DNA of 64,000 nt from CAZXWK01 sp964644675. GTDB taxonomy: Bacteria > Actinomycetota > Coriobacteriia > Anaerosomatales > JAAXUF01. Made by a program: the position numbers and the translations under genes. How positions within the stretch are numbered: the stretch's first letter is position 1; each line of letters begins with the position of its first letter. Positions 34,435-43,161 of the stretch are shown piece after piece. The stretch is from contig CAZXWK010000002.1 in assembly GCA_964644675.1 (NCBI GenBank), forward strand, positions 1 through 64,000, read 5' to 3'. The notes beneath the pieces are model-generated. The model was not told where the DNA came from. It worked only from the letters and a program-made list of their open reading frames with translations, and ran no database searches.

Positions 34435-36731
34435 GGGATCGTGCTCGCCGCCTGGATCTGCGAGTACGTCGTTGCCGAGACGCTCGAGGTGCCGCCGCAC
34501 ACCAGCACGTCGAGGTTCTGCGGCGCGTTGGCCTTCAGGTGGGCGTTCGCGCCGGGGGACAGTGTCGCCGACGTGGTCAGGAGCGTGACGCCGTTCAGCC
34601 GCGAGGCGAGGACTGCGGCCGTCAGGCAGTCGGGGTACACCTGCCCGGTCACGACCGCCACGCGCCGCGGCGAGAGCCCGTTCGCGAGGCCGTAGGCGGC
34701 GACGCCGTCGGCGACCTCGTACCGCGTGGCCCCGCCCAGACGCTTCGACGCGCCGAGCGAGCCGGCGACCGCTTCGCTCACGCTCGCCGGGCCACCGACG
34801 ACGACGACCTTCTGGGCGCCGACCATCTCGAGCGTATCGGTCACGCTGATGGGCACGAAGTCCGGGCGCACGAGCAGCACCGGTTCGCCGCGAGCGGCCG
34901 CAACCGAGCCGACCGACAGGCCGTCGGCGAACTTCTCTCCGTTCGCGATGTAGGCGGTCCTGGGCGCGCCCTTGAGCGCCCAGAGGCGCTGCGCGACGAG
35001 CGCGGCGGTGTCGTAGCGGTTGGCGGCGGCGAGACGCTCGATCTTGCTGATCCGCGTCGCGAGCACCGCCTTGTAGACGTTGTCCTGCACGGTGGTCTTG
35101 CCGCCGATGACGAGGGCCTTGGAAGCTCCCAGGTAGTTGATGGCGCTCGTCGTCGCGGACGGCAGCGAATCGTGCTTCACGAGCAGGATCGGGGCGTTGA
35201 GCGCCTTGGCGAGCGGTGCCGCCACGAGCGCGTCCGCGAACACCTCGCCGGACGCGATGACGACCGTGTCCGTTCCCTGCGGGAACGCCTTCTTCGCGAT
35301 CGCGGCGGCCTCGGAGTAGCGGTCGGGTGCGGCGATGCGCTGGACCGCCGGCTTGTAGACGCGACCGATGTTTCCGGTGCCCCATCCGTTGACGGTCTTG
35401 TCGCCCCACAGATAGCCGCCGAACGCCTCGATCGACACGTCGGGGCACAGCTCCTGGTAGATGACACGATCGCCCGCCTCGCCGTCGGTCACGAGGTGCG
35501 GGTTGTGGTAGAGCCCCTTGCCGAGAAGGCTGCCCTCGACGCCGGGGTCGATCCGCTGCTCGTCGATCCAGGACGTCGACCCGTCGTTCCAGACGAACCG
35601 GTGGATCTCGCCGCCGATGTCGGTGTAGTCGAAGGGCGTGAGGGACTGACCGGTCGTGCCTTTGTACTCGGCGTAGACGACCGTCTGGGTCGTGGGACCG
35701 GTCTTCTCGGCACGCCACGTCGCGGCGTCGTAGAAGTGGTCGGTCTTGGCGACGGTCGTGACGGTCCAGGAGGTCGGGTCGCTGCTCGCGTTCGCGCGGG
35801 CGAACCGGTAGCTGTACTTGTCCAGTCCGACGCCCGACCCGCGGTTGAACAGGACGCCGATCGTGCCGGTGCCCTCGAAGCCGGGGACGGGGATGTTCGC
35901 GGTGTCGGACCCGGTGTTCTCGACGAGCGCCTGATCCTTGGCCGTGGCCTGCGTGACCGGGACGGTGATCGTGTCGTCCTGCGCGTTGCGCCAGGTGTAC
36001 GTGCTCAAGTCATCGGCTTTGAGCTGCGCGAAGAAGACGTCGTGGCGCCCGAAGGACGTCTTGGCGAAGTACTCGTTCCACTCCATCCGCACCATCGCGA
36101 CCAACACGGAATCGTGGTCCGGTCCTTCTCGGAAGGAGCAGTAGAACGAGCTGGGGTAGTAGGCGCCGGTGAACTGGCGGCGGTTGTTCCAGGTCACGCC
36201 GTCGGCCGACTCCACTGATTCCCAGATGTCGCTTGCCCCGCGGTAGAACAGCATCACTCTGTCACCGACTCGCACGACCTGAGGATAGGTGACGTCGGTG
36301 CCGATCTTGGGCATCGTCGTCCAGCCGCCGCTGATGCTGTTGGGCACCTTCGACATCGCGTGGCTGAGCGGTTCGCGGTGGGGGCCGTAGAAGATGTGCA
36401 CGTAGTCGTTCACGTCCACGAAGATCGAGGGCGAGCCGTGCGCGTCGGTGGTCTGCGCGTTGACCGCGGCCTTGACCGGGCCTTCCCACGTCTTGGTGTC
36501 CCAGTGGTAGGCGGCTATGTAGGGATCGAGACCGGGGCCCTGGTAGGCGACGTAGGTCACGTTGCCGTGGTGGACCGCCTGTGGCTGGTCGACCATCTGG
36601 CCGAAGATGCCGTTCTCGGGCAGGTTCGGCGCGAAGTACGGCGCGGTCAGCGCACCGGCCGGCGTGACGACGGCGCCCAAGGCCAGCACGAACACGACGA
36701 TCGCGACGAGGAACGGCGTTCTCTTCTGCAC
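34431..36731 (-). CDS. Secreted protein with BNR-like region and three cell-wall-binding type 2 repeats
   Basis: About 766 residues. A signal peptide ([26 protein letters not shown]) is followed by about 430 residues that look like a beta-propeller of the BNR repeat-containing type (Trp/Gly/Asp-rich blades such as [19 protein letters not shown] and [17 protein letters not shown]). The C-terminal 300 residues are three cell-wall-binding repeat 2 units, each with the pattern [39 protein letters not shown], which anchor surface proteins to secondary wall polymers in Gram-positive bacteria. The GTG at 36731 has GGGAG five bases upstream; GTG 36746 is an alternative. Substrate unknown. Likely co-transcribed with the upstream lipoprotein gene. 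Confidence 0.85.
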
Positions 36732-36752
36732 GACTTCTCCCAGCACTCGGAC

Positions 36753-37367
36753 CTACGGTAGGGGCTGCAGGCGCACGACCGCGACCTGTCCGTTCTTGAA
36801 CTCGATCCAGTATGCGGACCGAGCGAGTTCCGTGCCCTGCTCGGTCGAGGTGGCGACGCTCGCCAGCCACTCCGAGATGGTCAGCTGCTCGTAGCCGGGC
36901 GGTCCGGTCACGACTCGCGCGCTCGCGGGAGCGGTGATCGCCACCGCGTCCACGACCGGGTTGGTGACCTCGCCGGCCGAGCCCGGCGCCGCGCTCTCGT
37001 CGGTGGGGTGCAGCTCGGCCACGTCGAAGGTGAGCTCCGCCCCGCCGTTCCCGCTCGGGCGCGATGCGGTTATGAAGCCGAAGAGCGAGCCGTCCCTGGG
37101 CACCGTGGTCGCGGACGGACGCCGTGCGCCGCCCGAGCCGGTGCCTCCCGATGAGCCGCCCGGGTTCGCGCCGCTCGCGCTCGCGACCTCGGAGGTGGTG
37201 GCAGACGCTGCCGCTTCGCCGGGCCCGGGCGCTGTCGCCTCGCGGCTCGCGACGGGCCAAGGGCTGGTGACGTCGGGGACCGGCTTCCTCGCACACCCGG
37301 TGCCGAGACCCGCCCCACACGCGAGCGCGAGGGCGAGAGTCGTGGCGACGAGCGGGCGGTAGGCCAT
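36753..37367 (-). CDS. Putative exported protein or lipoprotein of unknown function
   Basis: About 204 residues. A hydrophobic signal sequence (PLVATTLALALACGAGLGTGC) with two cysteines that could serve as a lipid-attachment site, though neither fits the lipobox perfectly. A Pro/Gly/Ser/Ala-rich linker of about 70 residues precedes a small beta-rich domain (LFGFITASRPS ... YWIEFKNGQVAVVRLQPLP). No family recognised. ATG 37367 is favoured by AGGA upstream and a compact signal peptide; GTG 37409 is in frame. It lies 21 bases before the cell-wall-binding protein gene and is probably in the same transcript. Confidence 0.6.
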   Translation of the reverse strand: MAYRPLVATTLALALACGAGLGTGCARKPVPDVTSPWPVASREATAPGPGEAAASATTSEVASASGANPGGSSGGTGSGGARRPSATTVPRDGSLFGFITASRPSGNGGAELTFDVAELHPTDESAAPGSAGEVTNPVVDAVAITAPASARVVTGPPGYEQLTISEWLASVATSTEQGTELARSAYWIEFKNGQVAVVRLQPLP

Positions 37368-37479
37368 GCGGAAGGCAGTCCTCACGATCCGACGGGGGTT
37401 CTTCGACACCCCATGGTAGCAGAACCGCCGATCGTCCCTGTGGAGGCGGTCCGCGCGCAGCCATGCGCCGGTGCGGCGC

Positions 37480-37508
37480 TTGCGCCTGTTCCGCCGCCGC
37501 GCTAACCT
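37480..37508 (+). promoter_or_regulatory. Promoter for a leaderless arsR-family transcript
   Basis: TTGCGC (37480-37485), 17-base spacer, TAACCT (37503-37508). Seven bases further is the ATG at 37515, and no ribosome-binding site is present, so the mRNA probably starts on the start codon. Confidence 0.6.
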
Positions 37509-37514
37509 GCCAAT

Positions 37515-37973
37515 ATGAACGAACGCTCACATAGTTTGAGCGCCCCATCGGGGGCCGCAGCCGAGACCGGCGAGTGCCACGTTCGGGCCACGGACGCCGA
37601 AGCGCTCTCCCGTGCAAGCGCGGCCCTCGCGCCTGAGGAGCGCGCCCGGCGCACCGTCGAGATATTCTCGGCGCTGGCAGATCCGACGCGGTTCCGCATC
37701 CTCGACGCCCTGTCCGCCGAGGAGTTGTGCGTCTGCGACCTGGCCACGATCGCGAGGGTGAGCCAGTCGGCGGTGAGTCACCAGCTCCGCCTGCTGAGGG
37801 AGCGGGGGCTCGTCGCCTTCACGCGGGACGGCAATCGGGCGGTCTACCGGCTGAGCGACTCGCACGTGCGCACGCTGATCGCGCAGGGGCTCGCGCACGC
37901 GGCCGAGGGAGAGAGCGAGCCCGGGAGGGCGTTCGCCCGGTCGGCCCCCGGTTCGTCCGGGTGCGACCGATGA
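37515..37973 (+). CDS. ArsR/SmtB-family metal-responsive repressor
   Basis: 152 residues. Winged helix at about residues 48-115: FSALADPTRFRILDAL, the metal-site helix ELCVCDLA (two Cys, like the ELCVCDL of CadC/CmtR), DNA-recognition helix SQSAVSHQLRLLRERGLV and wing FTRDGNRAVYRL. The N-terminal GECHVRATDAEAL supplies another Cys/His pair as in CadC. It therefore probably senses Cd2+/Pb2+/Zn2+ and represses the efflux ATPase gene with which its end overlaps (ATGA). An inverted repeat in its first codons could be its operator. Confidence 0.88.
   Translation: MNERSHSLSAPSGAAAETGECHVRATDAEALSRASAALAPEERARRTVEIFSALADPTRFRILDALSAEELCVCDLATIARVSQSAVSHQLRLLRERGLVAFTRDGNRAVYRLSDSHVRTLIAQGLAHAAEGESEPGRAFARSAPGSSGCDR
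37524..37542. promoter_or_regulatory. Inverted repeat at the start of the arsR-family gene
   Basis: CGCTCA-catagtt-TGAGCG, 6-bp perfect arms around a 7-base AT-rich centre, just downstream of the presumed start site. Good position for an autoregulatory operator. Confidence 0.45.
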
Positions 37974-38245
37974 CCGCGCCACAGCCCGCGACCGCGACCC
38001 TCACGGCGCCGGTGCGCGTCGAGTCGGGGGTGCGATGCGCCGAGTGCGTCGCCCGCGTGTGCGCACAGATCGAGCGGGTGCCGGGCGTGCTCAGGGTCGA
38101 GTGCGATCCGGCCGGGACGATGCGGGTCGAGTTCGACGAGAAGGACATCACGCTCGAAGAGCTCGAGGAGAGCGCTCGGCGCTACGGCGTTCAGCTCGCG
38201 GGTGTCTACCATCACGCGGTCTGGCGCGTCACGGGTCTCGATTGA
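37970..38245 (+). CDS. Heavy-metal-associated (HMA) domain, N-terminal part of UGA-interrupted metal ATPase
   Basis: 91 residues up to a UGA. Residues 15-80 are an HMA domain with the metal-binding Cys23-x2-Cys26 (GVRCAECVARV). Residues 81-91 (HHAVWRVTGLD) are not a natural end: they read as the first beta strand of a second HMA domain whose CxxC loop is completed after the UGA (TGLD-[UGA]-PDCARTVAKSV). The frame continues open to the end of the ATPase at 40414. So this is either the N-terminus of an 814-residue selenoprotein with Sec92-x2-Cys95 or of an ATPase gene with a nonsense change. Starts overlapping the ArsR-family stop (ATGA). Confidence 0.8.
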   Translation: MTAPQPATATLTAPVRVESGVRCAECVARVCAQIERVPGVLRVECDPAGTMRVEFDEKDITLEELEESARRYGVQLAGVYHHAVWRVTGLD

Positions 38246-38278
38246 CCTGACTGCGCGCGGACCGTGGCCAAGTCCGTG
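38243..38278 (+). other. In-frame UGA at an HMA CxxC cysteine with SECIS-like hairpin
   Basis: UGA at 38243-38245 stands where HMA domains have the first Cys of GMxCxxC; the next codons give PDCARTV. Downstream, 38256-38262 pairs with 38272-38278 (7 bp including one G-U) to close a 9-base loop CGTGGCCAA at 38263-38271 containing GUGG, 18 bases after the UGA. This is the right distance and size for a bacterial SECIS element. Recoding is an inference. Confidence 0.6.
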
Positions 38279-40414
38279 ACGATGATCGAAGGCGTCGTCT
38301 CCGCCGACCTCAACTTCGCGAGTGGCGTGCTGCTCGTCGAGTACGAGGCCGGCTCCGACCCGTGCGCGGCGATCGTGACCGAAGTGCAGCGGTCCGGTCA
38401 CGGCATCGTCGGCATCGGCGGTGCAGCCGTCGCGCCGGGCGCGGCCGAGCCCGCGCAGCCGTCCTGGTACCGCGCGAACCGCGCCACCGTCGCGGTCGTC
38501 GGCTCCGGAGCGTTCGCCGCGCTCGGCGCGGTGGCCGGGTATCTCGCGGGCGCCGGCGCGGGCTGGACTTCGCCGGTGTACGCGGTCTCGGTCGCCTGCT
38601 ACCTGCTCTCGGTCGCGGCGGGCATGACGCTGCTGCTGCCGCGGGCACTCGTGTCGGTGCGGGCCCGCGTGCTCGACATGAACGCGCTCATGATCGTCGC
38701 GGTGGTCGGGGCGATCGCGCTCGGCGACTACTCAGAGGCATCGGCCGTCGTCTTCCTGTTCGCGCTGGGCGGGTGGCTCGAGGCCAAGGCGCTGCAGCGC
38801 ACGCGCGGTTCGATCCGAGCGCTCATGGATCTCACGCCACCGACCGCACGGGTCGTTCGCGCGGGAGCCGAGGAGGTCGTCGAGGCCGCCGAGGTGGCGC
38901 CCGGCGACGTCGTCGTCGTGCGGCCGGGCGAACGGTTCGCACTCGACGGGACCGTGCGCTCGGGCGTCTCGTCGGCGGACGAGGCGCCCATCACGGGCGA
39001 GTCGGTGCCGGTCGAGAAGCGCAGCGGCGACACGGTCTACGCGGGTTCGCTCAACACGACGGGCCTGCTCGAGGTCGAGGTGACGGCTCCGGCGGAGGAC
39101 TCGACGCTCGCGCGCATCGTGTACATGGTGGAGGAGGCGCAGGCCGCGAAGGCGCCCGTTCAGCTGCTGGTCGACCGTTTCAGTCGCTACTACACGCCCG
39201 CCGTGGTCGCCTTCGCGCTCGCGGTCTGGATCGTGCCCGTGGTCGTCACCGGAGCGTGGGGCGACGCGGATGCGTGGACGCTCTGGCTGTCGCGCGCGCT
39301 GGTCGTGCTCGTCACGGCGTGCCCGTGCGCACTCGTGATCTCGACGCCCGTCACCTTCGTGAGCGCGATCTCGCGGGCCGGGCGCGATGGCGTCCTGGTC
39401 AAGGGCGGCGCCTATCTCGAACTCGTCGCGCGTACGAGGGCCGTCGCGTTCGACAAGACCGGCACGCTGACGTCGGGGCGCCTCGAGCTGCGCCGCGCCG
39501 AGGCGCTCGGCGGCGAGGATCCGGCGGGCATCATCGCGGCCGCCGCGTCGCTCGACGCGCACTCGAACCACCCGCTCGCGCGCGCCGTCGTCGCCGCTGC
39601 CGAGGGTCGGGGGCTGGTGCTCGAGCCCGTGACCGACTTCGAAGAGCTGCCCGGCAGGGGCGTGAGCGGCACGCTGCGGGGCCGGCGCCTCGCGCTCGTG
39701 AGCCCCGCGTTCGCGCTCGAGACGGCGCGCGTCGAGGCCGCCCTCGCAGACGCCGTCGCCGGTGCCGAGGACGAGGGCATGACCGCGCTCGTGCTCGTGG
39801 ACGAGGGCGTCGCGCGGGGGTTTCTCGGCGTGTCGGACCGGCAGCGGCGCGAGGCTCCCTCGGTCGTGGAGGCGTTGCGGGCCGGCGGCGTCGAGCATGT
39901 GACGCTGCTGACGGGCGACAACGAGCGCACCGCGGCAGCGGTCGCCGCCCGCGCGGGCGTCTCGGCGCACATGGCGAGGCTGCTGCCCTCGGACAAGGTG
40001 GACGCGGTACTGCGGCTCAAGGAGCGCTACGGCGTCGTCGCGATGGTCGGCGACGGCGTCAACGACGCGCCCGCGCTGGCCGCGGCCGACATCGGGATCG
40101 CGATGGGGGCGGCGGGCAGCGACACGGCGCTCGAGACGGCCGACGTCGCGCTCATGTCCGACGACCTTGCGGCGCTGCCGGGCTTCTTCGCGCTGGGCCG
40201 CGCGACGCTCGCGATCGTCAAGCAGAACGTCGCGTTCTCGGTGCTGGTGAAGGTCCTGGTGCTCGTTCTCGCGGTCTTCGGGCTCGCGAACATGTGGATG
40301 GCCGTGTTCGCAGACACCGGCGTCGCGTTGCTGGTGATCGCGAACGGCATGCGGTTGCTCGGCCACCGCGGTGCAGGGGAGCGCGGTACCACGGCGAATG
40401 CCGCGACAGAGTAG
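38264..40414 (+). CDS. P1B-type heavy-metal ATPase (Zn/Cd/Pb class), C-terminal part of UGA-interrupted gene
   Basis: Metal-efflux pump. From the GTG at 38264: residue 353-355 CPC membrane motif (TACPCALVIS), phosphorylation Asp397 in DKTGTLTSG, TGES loop (ITGESVPVEK), HP motif (SNHPLARAVV), hinge GDGVNDAPALAAADIG, and the final helix ADTGVALLVIANGMRLL, whose Asp is typical of Zn2+/Cd2+/Pb2+ (P1B-2) pumps. The GTG is unlikely to be the true start: it falls inside the first helix of an HMA domain (residues to about 45) and no ribosome-binding site precedes it. The same frame is open upstream through the UGA at 38243 to 37970. Neighbouring ArsR/CadC-type regulator fits metal efflux. Confidence 0.9.
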   Translation: MAKSVTMIEGVVSADLNFASGVLLVEYEAGSDPCAAIVTEVQRSGHGIVGIGGAAVAPGAAEPAQPSWYRANRATVAVVGSGAFAALGAVAGYLAGAGAGWTSPVYAVSVACYLLSVAAGMTLLLPRALVSVRARVLDMNALMIVAVVGAIALGDYSEASAVVFLFALGGWLEAKALQRTRGSIRALMDLTPPTARVVRAGAEEVVEAAEVAPGDVVVVRPGERFALDGTVRSGVSSADEAPITGESVPVEKRSGDTVYAGSLNTTGLLEVEVTAPAEDSTLARIVYMVEEAQAAKAPVQLLVDRFSRYYTPAVVAFALAVWIVPVVVTGAWGDADAWTLWLSRALVVLVTACPCALVISTPVTFVSAISRAGRDGVLVKGGAYLELVARTRAVAFDKTGTLTSGRLELRRAEALGGEDPAGIIAAAASLDAHSNHPLARAVVAAAEGRGLVLEPVTDFEELPGRGVSGTLRGRRLALVSPAFALETARVEAALADAVAGAEDEGMTALVLVDEGVARGFLGVSDRQRREAPSVVEALRAGGVEHVTLLTGDNERTAAAVAARAGVSAHMARLLPSDKVDAVLRLKERYGVVAMVGDGVNDAPALAAADIGIAMGAAGSDTALETADVALMSDDLAALPGFFALGRATLAIVKQNVAFSVLVKVLVLVLAVFGLANMWMAVFADTGVALLVIANGMRLLGHRGAGERGTTANAATE

Positions 40415-40426
40415 AAGGGAAGCGAC

Positions 40427-40858
40427 GTGGCGAACAACGACGACTTCGTGAGGTTCCTCGCGAGCTGGGCGCTGGTGCACGAGACCGCCGATGAGGGCTG
40501 GAAGTCCGCGGTCGAGCGTGGCGAGAAGCAGGAGCCGGGCGACATGAACGGGGGTCCCGAAGCGTTCGTCGACGGGCTCTCGGCGATGATCGCCGAGCGC
40601 AAGGAGCAGCTCAAGGCCGAGCTTGCGACCGGGACCGCCGAAGCGCCGGGTTCGCGGACGGACGTCACCGAGCACCTCGATGAGCTGCGCTTTGAAGTCG
40701 CCGAGCTGCGCGGGCGGCTCGAGTCGATGCAGGCGTCCCTCGACGCCGTGCTCGAGCGGAGCGAGTGGGGCGCGGCCGGGTCGGCGCCGGTCCGAGCGGC
40801 GTCGACGCCGCCGGAGGACGCTGCCGCCGGACCCGCCCCGGAACCGACCGACGGCTAG
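40427..40858 (+). CDS. Small coiled-coil protein of unknown function
   Basis: 143 residues, no membrane segment. An N-terminal Trp-containing helical part (FVRFLASWALVHETADEGW) is followed by a predicted coiled coil (about 80-112, TEHLDELRFEVAELRGRLES) and a Pro/Ala-rich acidic tail. Not recognised. The GTG at 40427 has AAGGGA upstream, 12 bases after the ATPase stop, and the UbiB-type gene follows 4 bases later, so it is probably in one transcript with that kinase. Confidence 0.65.
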   Translation: MANNDDFVRFLASWALVHETADEGWKSAVERGEKQEPGDMNGGPEAFVDGLSAMIAERKEQLKAELATGTAEAPGSRTDVTEHLDELRFEVAELRGRLESMQASLDAVLERSEWGAAGSAPVRAASTPPEDAAAGPAPEPTDG

Positions 40859-40862
40859 CCCC

Positions 40863-42218
40863 GTGCCGTCGCGCGCCACGCACATCGCCCGCGTCGCCGC
40901 CCGCCACGCCGGAGGCGCGCTGCTCGGCGCGCGGTTCGGGCTCACGACGCGCCATGCGCGCCACCGCGCGGTCGCGCGCGAGCTGCGCGAGGCGTTCGAG
41001 GAACTGGGGCCCGCGTGGATCAAGCTCGGTCAGCTGGTCTCGGTGCGCCCCGACCTGTTCCCCGCCGAGTGGGTCTTCGAGATGGAGTCCCTCCGCGACG
41101 CGGTACCCCCGCTGCCCGCCGAGGAGATCCGCGCGGTCATCCACGCCGACTTCGGGCGTCCCGTCGAGTCGCTCTTCGCCGATTTCGACGACGTGCCCGT
41201 CGCTTCCGCATCGATCGCTCAGGTTCACCGGGCCGTGCTTGCCGAGGACTACCGTCCCGTCGTCGGCGCGGTCCTGCCGGCGGGGACGTCACTCGCCGTC
41301 AAGGTCGTCCGTCCGGGCGTCGAAGCCTCGATCCTCGCCGACATCTCGGCGGCCCGCCCGGCCATCGAGCGGGTGGCGCGCCTGGGCACGCTGCGCCGCT
41401 ACCACCTGCCCGCCCTTCTCGAAGAGTTCGCGGTCACCCTGGCCTCGGAGTGCGACCTGCGCAACGAGGCGCGCGTCGCCGACCGCTTCGCGTTCGATTT
41501 CCGAGACGACCCGCTCGTGTTCGTGCCGCGCATCGTCTGGCCCAAGACGTCCCGCCGCGTCATGACGATGGAGTTCGTGGAGGGGTGGCGTCTCTCGGAC
41601 ATGGACGACGCCAAGCGTGCCGGGGTCGACGGGCGCGCACTCGCGGTGCATGGCGCCGACGTGTTCATGCGCGGGGTCCTCGTGCTCGGCCGCTACCACG
41701 CCGACCTGCACCCGGCCAACGTGTTCGTGACGCCGGACGGGCGCATCTGCTACCTCGACTTCGGGATCGTCGGGCGCACCGCGCCGCAGCAGCGCGCGGC
41801 GATAGCCCAGGTGCTCGCGGCGACCGTCTACGGTGACGCCGACCGCGCGCTGCGCTACTCGGCGGAGCTGGGGCTGATCGTTCCCGACGACAAGGCGGTC
41901 GAGGTGCGCGAGCGCGTCGCCAGCGTCATGCGGGCGACGCTCTCGGAGGCGCCGCGCGACGTGAAGGGCTTCGCGATGGGGTTCCTCGGCATCATGAACG
42001 ACGTCGGTGTCGAGATCCCGGTGGGCTACGGGCTGCTCGTCAAGGCGCTCGTGACGGTCGAGGGCGTGGCGCGGGCGATCTACCCCGACATTGACATCAC
42101 CGAGGCAGCGCGGCCCTTCGCGACCCGCCTCATCGCGCAGCAGATGCTCACGCCGTCGCGACTTGCCGAGAGGATGCCCGACGCTATCCGCGCGGCGATT
42201 CGGGAGCTCGCAGGATAG
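40863..42218 (+). CDS. ABC1/UbiB-family atypical protein kinase
   Basis: 451 residues. Family signatures: KxGQ motif (WIKLGQLVSVRPDLFPAEW), the Ala/Ser-rich nucleotide loop with following QVH (VASASIAQVHRAV), ECDLRNEA (ExD motif), ADLHPANV and the metal-binding YLDFGIVGR. These proteins support quinone biosynthesis in many bacteria; in an anaerobic actinobacterium menaquinone would be the likely lipid, but no quinone genes are nearby. GTG start, 4 bases after the preceding gene. It lacks the pair of C-terminal membrane helices found in proteobacterial UbiB. Confidence 0.9.
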   Translation: MPSRATHIARVAARHAGGALLGARFGLTTRHARHRAVARELREAFEELGPAWIKLGQLVSVRPDLFPAEWVFEMESLRDAVPPLPAEEIRAVIHADFGRPVESLFADFDDVPVASASIAQVHRAVLAEDYRPVVGAVLPAGTSLAVKVVRPGVEASILADISAARPAIERVARLGTLRRYHLPALLEEFAVTLASECDLRNEARVADRFAFDFRDDPLVFVPRIVWPKTSRRVMTMEFVEGWRLSDMDDAKRAGVDGRALAVHGADVFMRGVLVLGRYHADLHPANVFVTPDGRICYLDFGIVGRTAPQQRAAIAQVLAATVYGDADRALRYSAELGLIVPDDKAVEVRERVASVMRATLSEAPRDVKGFAMGFLGIMNDVGVEIPVGYGLLVKALVTVEGVARAIYPDIDITEAARPFATRLIAQQMLTPSRLAERMPDAIRAAIRELAG

Positions 42219-42260
42219 AGGGCCTCAGGCGCGAGGGCGTGCCGAGAGCCGGACGACGGG

Positions 42261-43085
42261 CTACTCGGCGGTGGAACGCTCTGACTCGCTCAGGACCTCG
42301 TTCATCGATCCGGTCCGGTACCCCTCGAGGTCGAGCGAAGCGTACGCGAACCCCGCGTCCCGGACGAGGCGGGCGATGCGCTCGCGCTGCGACCAGACCG
42401 CATCGAGCTCGTCGGGTGCGACCTCGACCCGCGCGACCGGACCGTGCGCACGCACGCGGAACTGGCTCAGCCCGAGCGCGCGGAGTCCCTCCTCGGCGGC
42501 CGCGACGCGCGTGAGGCCGTCGTCGGTGATGCGCTCGCCGTAGGGGAAGCGCGACGCGAGGCACGCCATCGAGGGCTTGTCCCAGTTGGGGAGTCCGAGC
42601 TCGCGCGCGAGCTCGCGGATCTCGGCCTTGGTCAGGCCCGCGTCGGCGAGGGGGCTGACGACGCCCAACTCGGCGGCCGCATGGCGGCCAGGGCGGTGGT
42701 CTCGGAGGTCGTCGACGTTGCTGCCATCGGCGACGTACGCGAGCCCCTCGACGTCGGCCACCCGCTTGAGCAGGCCGAACAGCTCGATCTTGCAGTGATA
42801 GCAGCGGTCGGCCGTGTTTGCCGCGAAGCTGGGATCCGCCAGCTCGTACGTCTCGACTTCGAGAAGGTGGAACCCGAGCCGACCGGCGAGGTCCCGCGCA
42901 GCCGCCGCTTCCGACTCAGGGTACGTGTCCGAGGACGCCAGTACGGCGCGGCACCGGTCGCCGAGCACCGCGTGCGCCGCGAAGGCGAGCAGCGTCGAGT
43001 CGACTCCGCCGGAGTAGGCGACGAGCACGCTCTCCAGCGCATCGAGTCGGTCAAGTAGCGCATCGTACTTCTCGGCGGATGGCAC
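42261..43085 (-). CDS. larE: LarE-type ATP-dependent sacrificial sulfur transferase
   Basis: PP-loop enzyme that donates sulfur to the nickel-pincer nucleotide cofactor. 274 residues: PP-loop AYSGGVDSTLLA, SDTYPESE, the family-typical DRCYHCKIELF, and KPSMACLASRFPYGERI with the Cys in the position of the sacrificial cysteine. larB and larC are not in this window, so membership of a cofactor pathway here is family knowledge only. GTG start with AGGA eight bases upstream; a minus-strand TATACT (43119-43114) is a likely -10 box. Confidence 0.88.
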   Translation of the reverse strand: MPSAEKYDALLDRLDALESVLVAYSGGVDSTLLAFAAHAVLGDRCRAVLASSDTYPESEAAAARDLAGRLGFHLLEVETYELADPSFAANTADRCYHCKIELFGLLKRVADVEGLAYVADGSNVDDLRDHRPGRHAAAELGVVSPLADAGLTKAEIRELARELGLPNWDKPSMACLASRFPYGERITDDGLTRVAAAEEGLRALGLSQFRVRAHGPVARVEVAPDELDAVWSQRERIARLVRDAGFAYASLDLEGYRTGSMNEVLSESERSTAE

Positions 43086-43161
43086 GGACGAGATCCTTCC
43101 ATGGGGTGCATCGAGTATAGCGGTAGCCCTCCGGGGTCGCGGGGAGCCTGACGCGCGGTCG

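Noticed and set aside
38264..40414. Stand-alone metal ATPase starting at the GTG at 38264
   Set aside because: Not rejected as a coding frame, but as a start: it begins mid-helix in an HMA domain, lacks a ribosome-binding site and the frame is open upstream through a single UGA.
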